A stretch of DNA of 64,000 nt from Methylocaldum sp002005105 (GCF_051027545.1 NZ_CP194902.1:4526001-4590000); one strand, 5' to 3'; numbered from the stretch's first letter, positions 9,299-18,890 are shown. Translations and numbers: made by a program. Notes: generated by a model not told the origin, from the sequence alone.

Positions 9299-10191
9299 AA
9301 CGTCCTCTCGCCCGATCGGGGATGAAAAGGCAAGCCGGATTGTTCGCGGCTCTCTGGCAAAACCAGGACCGGGCATGGCGCATACTGGAGCACGTAGCGC
9401 AGGGTGAGAGCGCAACGCGGCGCCAGTTCGCCATGCCATGACAGAACGATCAGATCGGCCCCGCGACTGTGGGTGAAGCGCACGATCTCGGGACCGGGCT
9501 CGCCGCGCGCCATGAACATCCGAATTCCGCCCTTAACCGGTTCTCCGGACAAGTATCTTACCCGCTCCAGAAATTCCTGTGCCCAGGCGGGCCATTCATG
9601 CTGGGGCTGATCGACATATTGGGGTGCGGTCAATGTGCCAGGTTCCTGCGGCGGAGGGGCATGTGCACCGGACACATGCAGGACCAACAAACTGGCGCCA
9701 GTGCGCCCGGCAAGCGTGATGGCCGGACCCAGCGCTCGGGCGGTCTCGGGCGTACCATCCTGGGGCAGTACCACTTGCCGAATGCGCCACGGCGTCGGCT
9801 CGCGTTCCGGCGGCACCAGCACGACCGGGCAAGGCATCTCCCGAAGAACCCCTTCGGCAGTGGAATCGAGCCCGGTATCGGGCATCTTCTTGCCCTCGTG
9901 CATTGCCATGACGATGCATAGGCTGCGCCACTCCGTAGCCGCACGGACAATCCCCTCGGCCGGCTGCCCTTGCATCGGGGCGATGATGGCATGTTTGAGC
10001 AGTGCTTTCAGGCTGGGAAATTTCTTCTTCAACTCCGGAAGAGAACTTGTCGGCCATTCGGTTTGCACAACGCACGGGGTTGCCTCCGCGAGTTGGATGA
10101 CGGTCTTCGCGACCGGCAATATGGCAGCGGACCGGGACGTTGTATCGAGCGGCAATACGACTGTGTTCCTTTCCGCACGCTCATCGCTCAT
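9295..10191 (-). CDS. Tandem universal stress protein (UspA-like)
   Basis: 298-residue cytoplasmic protein with two Usp-type halves. The first is degenerate (residues about 10-127, ending CPVVLVPPE). The second (about 135-280) has QVVLPQDGTPETARALGPA near its start and ends ALTLRYVLQYAPCPVLVLPE, but the classical GxxGxxxxGS(x)xxxv ATP loop is poorly kept (SWHGELAPRCALTLRYV). Its start overlaps the stop of the GH65 gene by 4 nt, so the two are probably co-translated. The role is presumably in stress or starvation, with no specific ligand visible. Confidence 0.8.
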   Translation of the reverse strand: MSDERAERNTVVLPLDTTSRSAAILPVAKTVIQLAEATPCVVQTEWPTSSLPELKKKFPSLKALLKHAIIAPMQGQPAEGIVRAATEWRSLCIVMAMHEGKKMPDTGLDSTAEGVLREMPCPVVLVPPEREPTPWRIRQVVLPQDGTPETARALGPAITLAGRTGASLLVLHVSGAHAPPPQEPGTLTAPQYVDQPQHEWPAWAQEFLERVRYLSGEPVKGGIRMFMARGEPGPEIVRFTHSRGADLIVLSWHGELAPRCALTLRYVLQYAPCPVLVLPESREQSGLPFHPRSGERTF

Positions 10192-12557
10192 GTTGAAACC
10201 TCCTTCCAGACTCCTTCAACCAGTTTCCAGCGAACGCGCTGGCCGGATACGAACCGCGCGGGCGACGCGTCCCCTACCTGAATTACCACGGGCTCGCCCG
10301 ACTCCGCGACGATTTCGACGGTTTCGGGCCTAACGTCCACGTGCAGGCAGACGCCCCGCCAAACCAACCGAAAACGGAGCGCTCGCCACTCTTGCGGACA
10401 GTGGGGCGTAAAGCCCAACCCGTCCGACCGCACGCTCAATCCCGCGAAGCCGAAAACCACGGCCTGCCACAACCCACCTAGCGCCGCGGCATGAACGCCT
10501 CCCGCTGCGTTTCCCATATTGTTGGTGAGATCGATTTCCGAGGCCTGGCGGAAGTAGCGCATGGCGGTTTCGATATCGCCCAGCCGAGCGGCCACGGCGG
10601 CATGAATGGACGGACTCAGGGAGCTTCCGTGGGAGGTACGCGGCTCGTAATAGCGGAAATTGGCCTCACGCGCCTCGGGCGACCACCGGTCCCAGAACAA
10701 ATAGATCAGCATTACGACATCGGCCTGCTTGACGACTTTGCTCAACTGCGTCCGCTCTCGCCCGAGAATCATATCCATCGGCAAGATACGGGGACCGTAT
10801 CGGGCGAGGTCGATGTCTTCCAGTTCGAAGTACCCCTTGAACTGCTCGAACAGCGCTGTCTTCGGATCGAACCCGGTATACATTCGCCGCGCCAAGTCCC
10901 GCCATGTCTCGGGTTCGTCCTCGTTTACATCGAGGCGGCGCGCAAGCTCCAGCCAGCGATCCGGCCACCGATCGGCGACGATGCGCGCCGCCTCCGCGGC
11001 ACATTCCAGGTTCCATTGCGCCATCAGGTTGGTAAAAGCGTTATCGTCCATGCCCTCGTGATACTCGTCGGGACCGATGACTTCCCGGATGTGATAGCTT
11101 CCATCCTCCTCCAAAAGGCCCCGGCTCGCCCAAAATCGTGCGGTTTCGAACAGAATCTCCGCACCGGCTTGCAAAAGAAACGCCTCGTCCGCGGTCGCCT
11201 GCCAGTATTGCCAAACGGCATAAGCGACATCGGCGCTGATATGGTGCTCCAGCACGCCGTTGAGAATGGGCTTGATCTCGCCGTCGGGGGTTATGCTGTA
11301 ACCCGGCGTGGTCTCTTCGCCGGTGTAGGTCGATTCCCAGGCGTACAGCGCTCCTTGGTAGCCCAGCCGACGCGCCTTTTCCCGTGCGGCCGGCAAAGTG
11401 TGATACCGATACATCAGGAGTGCCCGTGCCGAAGGGGGATGGGTGAAAATGTAGAAGGGCAGCATGAAGATTTCGGTGTCCCAGAAGACGTGGCCTTTGT
11501 AGGCTTCGCCGGTCAGAGCCCGAGCACCGACGGAAACCCGCTCGTCTTCCGGGTTGGCGGCCCCGATCAGGTGATAACATGCGAACCGCACGGCCCTCTG
11601 CAATGCCTCGTCTCCCTCGATTTCGACGTCGCTTTCCCGCCAGCGCTCTTCCCAAGCCCGCGAGTGAGCATCGATCACGTCTTCCGGAGCGGAATTCAAC
11701 AGCCTCCCCAAATGGTCCGCAGCCATGGCGGCCGGTCGCTCGGTCTCCCGCGAGGTGTAGATCACGACCAAACGGTCGAACCGATAAGTTTTCCCCGGCT
11801 CGATATCCAGCTCCCAGGACTCGACGCGTCGGTCCGGCAGCGGTTCGACTTGCGGCGGGACGACCTTGCCGCCGATCCGCAGTCGGCCCGCGGTAGCGAC
11901 CACGACCTTGATTTGCGTGGTTCGCGTGCACAGCTCGAGCAGATAGGGCGAATCGGGGCCAATTTCCGAAGGCGGACAGGGTTCTGGCGTTAGACGTACC
12001 CGGCCGGGACGTTCGACCTCCGGTTCGGTCAGCGCCCGGAGATGAATTCGGGGAAACTGGTTTTCCGCGTTCAGTTGTATGCACTGAAAGAGAACATGCC
12101 GGTCGGCAAGCGAAGCCAAGCGGCAGGCACGTACGTGAATCAGCCCTTCGTTCCCCGCCCGGTAGTCAAATTCGCGCCACAGAATACCGTGCCGCATATC
12201 GATCACGCGGCGGTGCCAAAGATAACCGCCCTGATCGAGACGGAACTCCTGTCCGCCGATCAGCAAGCTCAGCTGCATCCAATCGGGAGCCGCGGCGAGT
12301 TCCGGAACGGGATCACCTTGGGCGGATGAATCGGTGTCGTAAACTCCAGCGATGAACGTTGCGGGATCCGACAACGGGCTTCCTTCCGCGAGAGACGCAC
12401 GAGAACCGACATAGCCATTCGAAACCGCGAACAACGACTCGATTTCGTGCTCCCGCGCCAGATTGAAACCCTCTTCCTCGATTCGCCATAGCGGATCGTC
12501 CGTGGGACCAAAACAGGAAGCGCCAGTTCGTGCCGTGTTAACCCGGTGATCTTTCAT
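10188..12557 (-). CDS. Glycoside hydrolase family 65 phosphorylase
   Basis: About 789-residue GH65 protein with the N-terminal beta-sandwich, linker and (alpha/alpha)6 barrel. The barrel contains GHVFWDTEIFMLPF and VIGPDEYHEGMDDNAFTN; the Glu in GPDEYHE, at about residue 490-500, is the family general acid. The phosphate-binding segment is seen as TSHGSSLSPSIHA. These enzymes split maltose, trehalose, kojibiose or similar disaccharides with phosphate to give beta-glucose 1-phosphate and a sugar; which one cannot be read from motifs. The beta-phosphoglucomutase next door would complete the path to glucose 6-phosphate. I prefer ATG 12557 over a GTG at 12578. It is translationally coupled to the downstream stress gene. 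Confidence 0.9.
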   Translation of the reverse strand: MKDHRVNTARTGASCFGPTDDPLWRIEEEGFNLAREHEIESLFAVSNGYVGSRASLAEGSPLSDPATFIAGVYDTDSSAQGDPVPELAAAPDWMQLSLLIGGQEFRLDQGGYLWHRRVIDMRHGILWREFDYRAGNEGLIHVRACRLASLADRHVLFQCIQLNAENQFPRIHLRALTEPEVERPGRVRLTPEPCPPSEIGPDSPYLLELCTRTTQIKVVVATAGRLRIGGKVVPPQVEPLPDRRVESWELDIEPGKTYRFDRLVVIYTSRETERPAAMAADHLGRLLNSAPEDVIDAHSRAWEERWRESDVEIEGDEALQRAVRFACYHLIGAANPEDERVSVGARALTGEAYKGHVFWDTEIFMLPFYIFTHPPSARALLMYRYHTLPAAREKARRLGYQGALYAWESTYTGEETTPGYSITPDGEIKPILNGVLEHHISADVAYAVWQYWQATADEAFLLQAGAEILFETARFWASRGLLEEDGSYHIREVIGPDEYHEGMDDNAFTNLMAQWNLECAAEAARIVADRWPDRWLELARRLDVNEDEPETWRDLARRMYTGFDPKTALFEQFKGYFELEDIDLARYGPRILPMDMILGRERTQLSKVVKQADVVMLIYLFWDRWSPEAREANFRYYEPRTSHGSSLSPSIHAAVAARLGDIETAMRYFRQASEIDLTNNMGNAAGGVHAAALGGLWQAVVFGFAGLSVRSDGLGFTPHCPQEWRALRFRLVWRGVCLHVDVRPETVEIVAESGEPVVIQVGDASPARFVSGQRVRWKLVEGVWKEVST

Positions 12558-12707
12558 GACGAGAAGAAAGCGGAACACCCAAGAGTATGCATGCGCCGAA
12601 CAGGCCTATCCGGTTCGGCTTTCGCCCAGTTTAAGGATGAATGCCCCGTCGGCGATTCGATCCGATGTTGACGAATTAAGGCGGAGATCCGCCCTATGGA
12701 GTAAAGA

Positions 12708-12737
12708 GAGCGCCGACCGCCACGGCGGTCGGCGCTC
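12708..12737 (-). terminator. Hairpin terminator after the BON-domain gene
   Basis: Perfect 14-bp inverted repeat (arms 12708-12721 and 12724-12737, core GAGCGCCGACCGCC) with a tiny loop, followed on the minus strand by a modest T-rich TCTTTACT. It lies between the end of the BON gene and the GH65 start, so it probably ends the BON transcript. Confidence 0.6.
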
Positions 12738-12831
12738 CGAATGACTGCCGGGACGGGAATCCACCGCCGATGGACCGTCATCCGATCCAAATCGACTCTC
12801 GATGCTGTCCCGTCCCGTTCTACTTCAGCCC

Positions 12832-13185
12832 TCAAGGAGTCTCCTTACGGCCTACCCGGATGTCGTTCTTGACATCTTTAACGCCCTCGACGCCACTGGC
12901 GATTTCTGCCGCCCGCTCCTTTTCGGCCGCGCTGTCGACGAAACCGCTCAGCTGCACGACACCTTTGTTGGTTTCGACTTGAATGGCGAGGCCGCTCGTG
13001 CTCTGATCCGCCAGCAATGCCGATTTGACTTTGGCGGTAATCGCCGTGTCGCTCATGTATCCCCCGGCGGTTTCGGCCAGAATCGAGTCCATCGGATCGT
13101 CCGGCGCAGCCATGACCCCAGATCCGAAATAACCGGCAACGGCGATAGCCACGAGAGATGCTAAGACGGATTTGCGCGTAATCAT
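12832..13185 (-). CDS. Exported BON-domain protein, OsmY-like
   Basis: 117-residue protein with a signal peptide (residues 1-27, ending MAA) and one BON domain (about 43-112) showing DTAITAKVKSALLAD, GVVQLSGFVDSAAEKERA and GVEGVKDVKNDIRV. BON proteins such as OsmY are periplasmic and are thought to bind phospholipid or help envelope stress tolerance. The start was chosen at ATG 13185 because AAGGAGGG lies 9 nt upstream; the longer open frame to 13347 has no such support. It ends before a strong hairpin. Confidence 0.85.
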   Translation of the reverse strand: MITRKSVLASLVAIAVAGYFGSGVMAAPDDPMDSILAETAGGYMSDTAITAKVKSALLADQSTSGLAIQVETNKGVVQLSGFVDSAAEKERAAEIASGVEGVKDVKNDIRVGRKETP

Positions 13186-13365
13186 GATCTTGTACCCTCC
13201 TTGGGAATCAGAAAATACTTCCTTTCGGCTGAGGCTGACCCGCCGAGATTTTCCCGAAGGGTATGCCCTACCCTTTTTTCGCGATCGGACAGGATTTGGC
13301 CTCATTAAAGGTACGACAGCGAATTCGTACGAAAAATCATGGCTCAAACGATTTTTTCAGCCTGG

Positions 13366-13464
13366 AAAGGCAGTTGGATACGTAGCGGCTTAACCCAAAT
13401 GGCAAAGCAGATAAAAGCCGGGACGGTCAGGATGAACAGGCTATTTTCTTGTCCACTGAAGCGG
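13366..13464. repeat. Diverged copy of the 8244-8327 intergenic repeat
   Basis: Begins AAAGGCAGTTGG, then CGTAGCGGC at 13381 and ends GAAGCGG at 13464. It matches 8244-8327 block by block (CGTAGCGGC, GATA.AAGC, GACGGT, GAAGCGG). It lacks the right terminal repeat and the GC-rich insert of the other copy. Confidence 0.55.
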
Positions 13465-13545
13465 CGTCGATTTCGGATGACTTCCGATCGATCGGCAGTG
13501 GCCTCATCTTCTGAAATTTCGCCTCTAGTCCGAATCGAATCGGCT

Positions 13546-14418
13546 TTAGAACGTGAAAATCATGCGCCAGACCGCCATCCACTCCGTAGGCTGACCCGGC
13601 AGGCGGGATGGGCCGGCTCCGAGCTGAAGAGTGGCGTGATCCGTGAAGTCCAGATGCATCTGCGGCATCAACAGATAGCCCCAGCGCGATGCGATTTCAT
13701 TGTCCAGTTCGATGCCCAGCGTCACGCGATCGGAGATACCGTAGAACCAGCTCGTATTGACGATACCTGCCAATTTATTGCGCCGATCGATACCGGACCA
13801 TCTGAGCCCCGCCATGTTGAAGGTGCTGAACGCGTGGTCCCAGCGATAGCCGGCGAGATAAAGAGCGTCGGCGGAATAGCCGTCGTGATGCCGGTCATAG
13901 CGCCCGATGGCCTGCCAACCGTGAATGAAGCGGCGTCCGAACAGCGTTCCCAGAGTCCCTTGCACCGCCAGCTTGTATTCGGCTATCGATAGGTTTTCAA
14001 AAGGAAGTTCGAATTCCACCGCCAAGCCGTCCCGGACCGCATATTCCAGTTCCGGTGCCCAATCCGTTTCTCCGTTTCTCAGAGAGTGCCCCGCCAGAAC
14101 ATTGGTCTCGAACTCTCCCTGCTGCACGCCCAGCGGCCTGACCAAATCGAACACCATCGGCTCGGGAATGTGAGGCCTCTCGCTGCTCAGAGCGGCATCA
14201 CCGTTCTCCCCGTCTTCGAAGATGTTTCCGTAAGCCCCGGAGGCAACTGTTAGCAAGACGAATATCGAAAGCGTGCCGCTGCAAATCGGAATTCTCGATC
14301 GCCCTAATACCGGGATCAGGCTCGAAACCGCTATCGTCGCACGACTTTCGATCCAAGGAAGCCGACCGACCGGCCGGTAGTCGATCCGCTGTCCCCGACC
14401 GTTTTCCTCCGATTTCAT
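13546..14418 (-). CDS. Putative outer-membrane beta-barrel protein
   Basis: 290-residue protein of unknown function. A hydrophobic stretch at about residues 46-64 (signal-type) is followed by alternating-pattern strands such as LAVEFELPFENLS, VTLGIELDNEIASRW and ATLQLGAGPS, and it ends in phenylalanine (WRMIFTF), a typical outer-membrane barrel signature. Its ATG overlaps the SulP stop by 4 nt, so it is probably co-translated and may help anion traffic across the outer membrane. That role is inferred from position only. The true start may be an internal Met close to the signal peptide. Confidence 0.55.
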   Translation of the reverse strand: MKSEENGRGQRIDYRPVGRLPWIESRATIAVSSLIPVLGRSRIPICSGTLSIFVLLTVASGAYGNIFEDGENGDAALSSERPHIPEPMVFDLVRPLGVQQGEFETNVLAGHSLRNGETDWAPELEYAVRDGLAVEFELPFENLSIAEYKLAVQGTLGTLFGRRFIHGWQAIGRYDRHHDGYSADALYLAGYRWDHAFSTFNMAGLRWSGIDRRNKLAGIVNTSWFYGISDRVTLGIELDNEIASRWGYLLMPQMHLDFTDHATLQLGAGPSRLPGQPTEWMAVWRMIFTF

Positions 14419-15998
14419 AAAACGCCGACTGGGATGGCCTGCTTTGGTGGTATCAATCCGGAGCTGCCATTGAGGTTTTTCAATTCCACGGTGATATTGT
14501 CGTCCGAGGCGGCGGCCACGAAGTCGTGGATGGTTTCGAGGATGTCCTGATCGATGAATTGCGCCCGCGTGGCATCGATGATGACATACCCGTTTTCGCC
14601 CACCCGGTTCAGATACTCCCGCAACAGCGCCTTGTTGAGAAAAGACACATCCTTGTGCAAGCGCAAGAGATAATTGTTGCCGTGCTGGGTCAGGGTGATC
14701 GCCGCCTGGAAGTTGGTTCTAATGACGTAATAGAGACCGACGACCATGCCGACCGCGATGCCCTTCAAGAGATCGGTCGCGAGGATCGCGACGATGGTGA
14801 CCACGAACGGAATGATCTGGCTCGCCCCCTTGGCGTACATCTCCTTGAACAGCTTGGGTTTGGCCAGCTTGTAGCCGGTCAGGAGCAGGATCGCCGCCAA
14901 ACAGGCCAAGGGAATCAGGTTCAAGTAGCGGGTGATGAACATCACGCTCAACAGCAGCAAAACGCCATGGATGAAGCAGGCCATCTTGGTGCGGCCGCCC
15001 GCGTTCACGTTGGCGGAACTCCGGACGATCACCGCCGTCATCGGCAAGCCGCCGATCAAGCCGCTGAGCAGATTGCCGAGCCCTTGGGCCTTCAGTTCGC
15101 GATTGGTCGGGGCGATGCGTTTCAAGGGGTCGATCTTGTCCGCCGCTTCGAGGCTCAGGAGCGTCTCGAGGCTCGCGATGATGGCGATGGTGACCGCCAC
15201 CGTGTACACCTCGGGATTGGCCCACTGGCTGAAATCGGGCAGGGTGAACTGCTGGAAGAAGCCCGCGACGCCCTGAATCTCCGGGAGGCTCACCAGGTGC
15301 TCCTTCGCGATCGCGAAGGCCGGTAGGAAGTGTTGCGAGAGCAGATTGAACGCCACCCCCCAGAGGACCGCGACCAGGGGACCGGGGATCAGGGATAAAA
15401 CCGCATTCTGTTTGAAGAGGCGGGTCTCCCACAAGAGCATGATGCCGATGGCGACCGTGCTCACGATCACCGCGCCGGGCGAAATCGCTTCGAGCGAATA
15501 GGCGAGTTCGGAGAAGGTCGTGTGGCCGTCGGCCTGGACATAGGCTTCATCGCCCTCGAAATCGGCGTCGTAGCCGACCGCGTGCGGGATTTGCTTGAGG
15601 ATCAGGATCAGGCCGATGGCGGCCAGCATGCCCTTGATCACGGCCGAGGGGAAGTAGGCGCCGATGACCCCGGCCTGGAGAAAGCCCAGGAGCAGTTGCA
15701 GCCCGCCGGCGAGGACGACGCTCAGCAAAAAGACTTGGAAGCTGCCCAGCTTGTCGATGGCGTTGAACACGATCACGGTGAGGCCTGCGGCCGGGCCGCT
15801 GACGCTCAGCTGCGAGCCGCTGGCCCAGGCGACCACCACGCCGCCGACGATGCCCGCGATGATGCCGGCGAACAGCGGGGCGCCCGAGGCGAGTGCGATC
15901 CCCAGGCACAGCGGCAGGGCGACCAGGAAGACGACGACGCCCGCCGGAATGTCGTTCCGCAGATGGCTCAGATAATAGTGAAAATGCTTATGTATCAT
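14415..15998 (-). CDS. SulP family inorganic anion transporter
   Basis: 527-residue inner-membrane protein of the SulP (SLC26-like) family. About eleven hydrophobic segments cover residues 15-410, including the family signatures LPLCLGIALASGAPL near the start and SGPAAGLTV. A C-terminal STAS domain (about 430-510) contains YVIIDATRAQFIDQDILETI. Substrates in the family include sulfate and bicarbonate. The short, BicA-like form and the GGRTKMACFIHG segment would fit bicarbonate/Na+ or sulfate uptake, but motifs do not decide. It is first gene of a two-gene unit with the overlapping beta-barrel gene. Confidence 0.88.
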   Translation of the reverse strand: MIHKHFHYYLSHLRNDIPAGVVVFLVALPLCLGIALASGAPLFAGIIAGIVGGVVVAWASGSQLSVSGPAAGLTVIVFNAIDKLGSFQVFLLSVVLAGGLQLLLGFLQAGVIGAYFPSAVIKGMLAAIGLILILKQIPHAVGYDADFEGDEAYVQADGHTTFSELAYSLEAISPGAVIVSTVAIGIMLLWETRLFKQNAVLSLIPGPLVAVLWGVAFNLLSQHFLPAFAIAKEHLVSLPEIQGVAGFFQQFTLPDFSQWANPEVYTVAVTIAIIASLETLLSLEAADKIDPLKRIAPTNRELKAQGLGNLLSGLIGGLPMTAVIVRSSANVNAGGRTKMACFIHGVLLLLSVMFITRYLNLIPLACLAAILLLTGYKLAKPKLFKEMYAKGASQIIPFVVTIVAILATDLLKGIAVGMVVGLYYVIRTNFQAAITLTQHGNNYLLRLHKDVSFLNKALLREYLNRVGENGYVIIDATRAQFIDQDILETIHDFVAAASDDNITVELKNLNGSSGLIPPKQAIPVGVL

Positions 15999-16398
15999 TA
16001 GGCAGCACCTCGTTGTTCGGGTAAATCAGCTCGCAGAGTCCGATGGGGCGCTATGCCCTTTCCATGGAGACGACCCCATCCGCCGGCTCCGCTCTCGGCG
16101 CGCTGTAACGCCGTATAAATCCGGACGAGTGTGCTCGGAAGGCGAATCAAGCACTGATGCATCCCACCAAATCATATCCCTATGGCGAATTCGAGCTGAA
16201 AGGGGAACACCCCGGTAGCTGCAGCAAGATCGAATCGCAGCGGCTACGACAACAGCCATAGCCGCGACGCACCGTTCTACGGACTACCCCACGCTGGCGC
16301 GAGCATACTTGATCGCCATTCTATCGTCCGAACCTTTCATCAACCTTTCAGCGGCGACGCTTCGGAACCAAAGCGAACATCGACACGATCTAAGAAGA
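15999..16398. other. Gene-free intergenic region
   Basis: 400 bp between the divergent SulP and diacylglycerol kinase genes. I see no gene, RNA or notable repeat. Promoters are presumed here but not located. Confidence 0.4.
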
Positions 16399-16791
16399 AT
16401 GCGCCACAAATTTTTCGGTACCGGCGAAGAAGGCTACAGCCCGCTCCGGAAATTGAAGGTTTGGCTGTCGGGATTGCGCTACGCCATCTTCTACGATTTT
16501 AGCGTAGCCTACAAAGTCGTCTTGTCCGTGATCGTCCTCTCCGTGTGCTTCTATTTCCGTCAGTGGATCGACTTTCTTTTGGTCATGGTGACAACCGGCC
16601 TGATGCTGATCGTCGAGATGCTCAACACCACTATCGAGGCACTCTGCGATTTCGTGGAGGACCGGGAAAACTTTAAAATCAAGGTCATCAAGGACATCGC
16701 GGCGGCTGCAGCCGGAATCAGCATACTGATGTGGCTAGTGGTCTTCCTGACCGAGGTCAGCCGAATCTGGTACTTAGTCTATCCCGATTGA
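16399..16791 (+). CDS. dgkA: Diacylglycerol/undecaprenol kinase (DagK)
   Basis: 130-residue integral membrane kinase. Three hydrophobic helices follow an amphipathic N-terminus. The family signature is present as VEMLNTTIEALCDFVEDREN and IKDIAAAAAG, giving the Glu, Asn and Asp residues that hold MgATP. It phosphorylates diacylglycerol or undecaprenol in the inner membrane, for phospholipid turnover or lipid-carrier supply. I chose ATG 16399 because homologues begin near this point; an upstream TTG at 16309 would add 30 residues without family support. Confidence 0.85.
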   Translation: MRHKFFGTGEEGYSPLRKLKVWLSGLRYAIFYDFSVAYKVVLSVIVLSVCFYFRQWIDFLLVMVTTGLMLIVEMLNTTIEALCDFVEDRENFKIKVIKDIAAAAAGISILMWLVVFLTEVSRIWYLVYPD

Positions 16792-16929
16792 ACCGCCGGC
16801 AGCGGTTCGGGCCGAAGCAAGCTAGCGTGTCTAGCCATGAGCCCGAATCGTTTTCCGACGACGAGTCGGATCGCTTCTCGAGGGAGATGTAAAGCGCCCA
16901 AGTCGCCCTACATCCGATCTGAAAACGCT

Positions 16930-18567
16930 CTAGCGAACGGCCGGTCTGAAGCCCGCCACGAGAGCGCGCACCGCGTTTAGCGATTGGGCATTGTCGGCCG
17001 CTGCGGGACCGGAGGCGTCCAGCCCGCACGGCGCGCCCCTGCACTGCGAGATATGTGGATTGGAGAAAAGACCCAACCGGGGGTGGGTATAACTCATGAT
17101 CGTCCCGAAGGATCCCGGAACGCTATGCCCATGGGAATAGGGGAAAACACCTCCGACACCCGCATGGACGCGGTCATGCGCACTTCCCATGGTGTGCGCC
17201 AACTCGTGCGCCAGCGCGTAGTCCGAACAGTAATACAGGCCGCTTCGGCCATCGTTGACGACCGAAAACGCGTGATTCGACGAAAGCGGCTGTCCATCGG
17301 CCCCGTTCAGCCAGGCGCTGCCGCAGCCCTTTTGGGCAGTGTGTTCGAACGGTCGGATCAGCGTGACCAGATCGGCGCCGGATTCCCGCCGCCAGGTGAC
17401 GACGTTCCGAAAAACGCCTCGGCCGAGCGTCAGATCGCGCAACGCCGTCCCATTGTCGACAGCTTCGGGATAATCGACCCGCAAAGATTTCACCAGCCGC
17501 AGACTGATTGCGATTCGGCTATCGACAAAGGACTGATTGGTCAGCGCGATCAACTGGTTAATGCGGGTGATCGCCTTGCCCGAGGCGAGCTTGGGAGTGT
17601 AAAGCACCAGCAGGTCGATGGTCGTCGGCGTCGAAGCGCCGCTGTCGGGATTTGCCGTTGGTCCGCCGGACGCGGCGTCTGCCGCTTGGGCGGCCTCTGG
17701 GTCTTCGGGTTTGTCGCCTTGGATAGCCGGCCCAGACGTCCAAGCAGGAACCGGTTCCGGGCTGTGATGCGGCGAATGGCTCAGTCCCGCCGCCTGAATA
17801 TCGACCAGCCACTGGTGCTGTCCGCTGCCCGGCGCGATCTGATAAAGCGCCTCGGGCGTCGAGATTTGCCCCTGGACACCAGTCTCCCCGAAGGTCATCA
17901 CCGCACGAAAAGCCTGACCGTCGGCCTTGAGATATCCGACCCAGGTAATATCACCGTTTTCGTGGGCGTAGCGGTTGTCGTGAACGAACGCCTGCTGTCC
18001 GCTCGGCAGGCTCAACGGCAATTCCTCGCCAAACTTCATCGCCATCATTCGCGCCCGATCGAGGCGGATAGGTCGAACTGCCTTCCGGGGCAGTTGGGCC
18101 AAGTCGGGGGGAAGAGTGTTCCGGGTCGAATTCTTCACCGCGCCGACCTCAGTGAAAAGGCTCGGACCGGGCACCGCCGAATCCGCCCCGTCGCCGTTGA
18201 GCCCGGTGATGACGACACGTTCGATCGTCCCGGCCCGGTTCAACTGGACCACATGGTTGAACCCCTGCAACGCCGCCCGAATAATCGACGCCCAGTCGGC
18301 CGCATCGGCCCTTGCCGTGACCGGATGATCCTCCAAGCCCTCCGGACGAACGAACTCAATCCCGCTGTTCTGCGCCAGCTCGGCCAGGAGCGTATCCAAC
18401 CTGCGATTGTGCGCAGCGAGATGGAGTCCATTCGCGTCGATGGTCAGAGCGGTCGATGTCTCGATCACCGAGCCACGGTTGGACTCATCCGCCTCGACGG
18501 ATGCCGCAAAAAATGCCGCAGTCCCCATTCCTAAAGCCAATAGGACCGACTTGAGCCGCGATGTCAT
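16930..18567 (-). CDS. Secreted reprolysin-like metalloprotease with STN-like domain
   Basis: 545-residue exported protein. A signal peptide covers residues 1-26. Residues about 40-125 look like a short STN/secretin-type domain (LDTLLAELAQNSGIEF, WASIIRAALQGFNHVV). A Pro/Ala/Gly-rich linker lies at about 275-315. The C-terminal catalytic domain carries HELAHTMGSAHD near residue 451 (HExxHxxGxxHD zinc site) and a Met-turn in TIMSYTHP, matching M12B/reprolysin-like enzymes. Six cysteines in the catalytic part suggest disulfides and an extracytoplasmic site. GGAGGG precedes the ATG. The substrate is unknown, and it is not in an evident operon. Confidence 0.8.
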   Translation of the reverse strand: MTSRLKSVLLALGMGTAAFFAASVEADESNRGSVIETSTALTIDANGLHLAAHNRRLDTLLAELAQNSGIEFVRPEGLEDHPVTARADAADWASIIRAALQGFNHVVQLNRAGTIERVVITGLNGDGADSAVPGPSLFTEVGAVKNSTRNTLPPDLAQLPRKAVRPIRLDRARMMAMKFGEELPLSLPSGQQAFVHDNRYAHENGDITWVGYLKADGQAFRAVMTFGETGVQGQISTPEALYQIAPGSGQHQWLVDIQAAGLSHSPHHSPEPVPAWTSGPAIQGDKPEDPEAAQAADAASGGPTANPDSGASTPTTIDLLVLYTPKLASGKAITRINQLIALTNQSFVDSRIAISLRLVKSLRVDYPEAVDNGTALRDLTLGRGVFRNVVTWRRESGADLVTLIRPFEHTAQKGCGSAWLNGADGQPLSSNHAFSVVNDGRSGLYYCSDYALAHELAHTMGSAHDRVHAGVGGVFPYSHGHSVPGSFGTIMSYTHPRLGLFSNPHISQCRGAPCGLDASGPAAADNAQSLNAVRALVAGFRPAVR

Positions 18568-18890
18568 GGATCCCTCCGAAAGCTTGCACTTACCCGAAAC
18601 GATTGACCGATGCTACAAACACACAAAAGTGCAGGTCAATAGGAACGCCATCTGCATTTCCCGGAGAGGATTCCGCGTATCAGGGATAGCCGCTGCGCGG
18701 TAAGAGATTGATCGGTCCGTTCAAGCCGGAAAAGCCGATCAGCCATGGCGCGCCCCGGAACCGAAAGTGCGAAGTCCATCGAACTGATCGACATTTCTCA
18801 AAGAACGGCGACATTGCTTGTCGAGGCTTGCTTAGGTGCGGCGTTACGGAAGCCGGCGAGACGATGCGCGGGTTTCAACAGGCGCATCGA
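18568..18890. other. Gene-free intergenic region
   Basis: 323 bp downstream of HdeD and upstream of the metalloprotease on the minus strand. No gene or clear structure seen. Confidence 0.35.

Noticed and set aside
10491..11993. 500-codon open frame antisense to GH65
   Set aside because: Shadow of the phosphorylase; no recognisable protein features.
16984..18534. 516-codon open frame antisense to the metalloprotease
   Set aside because: No motif or ribosome site; the protease strand has a signal peptide and zinc motif.
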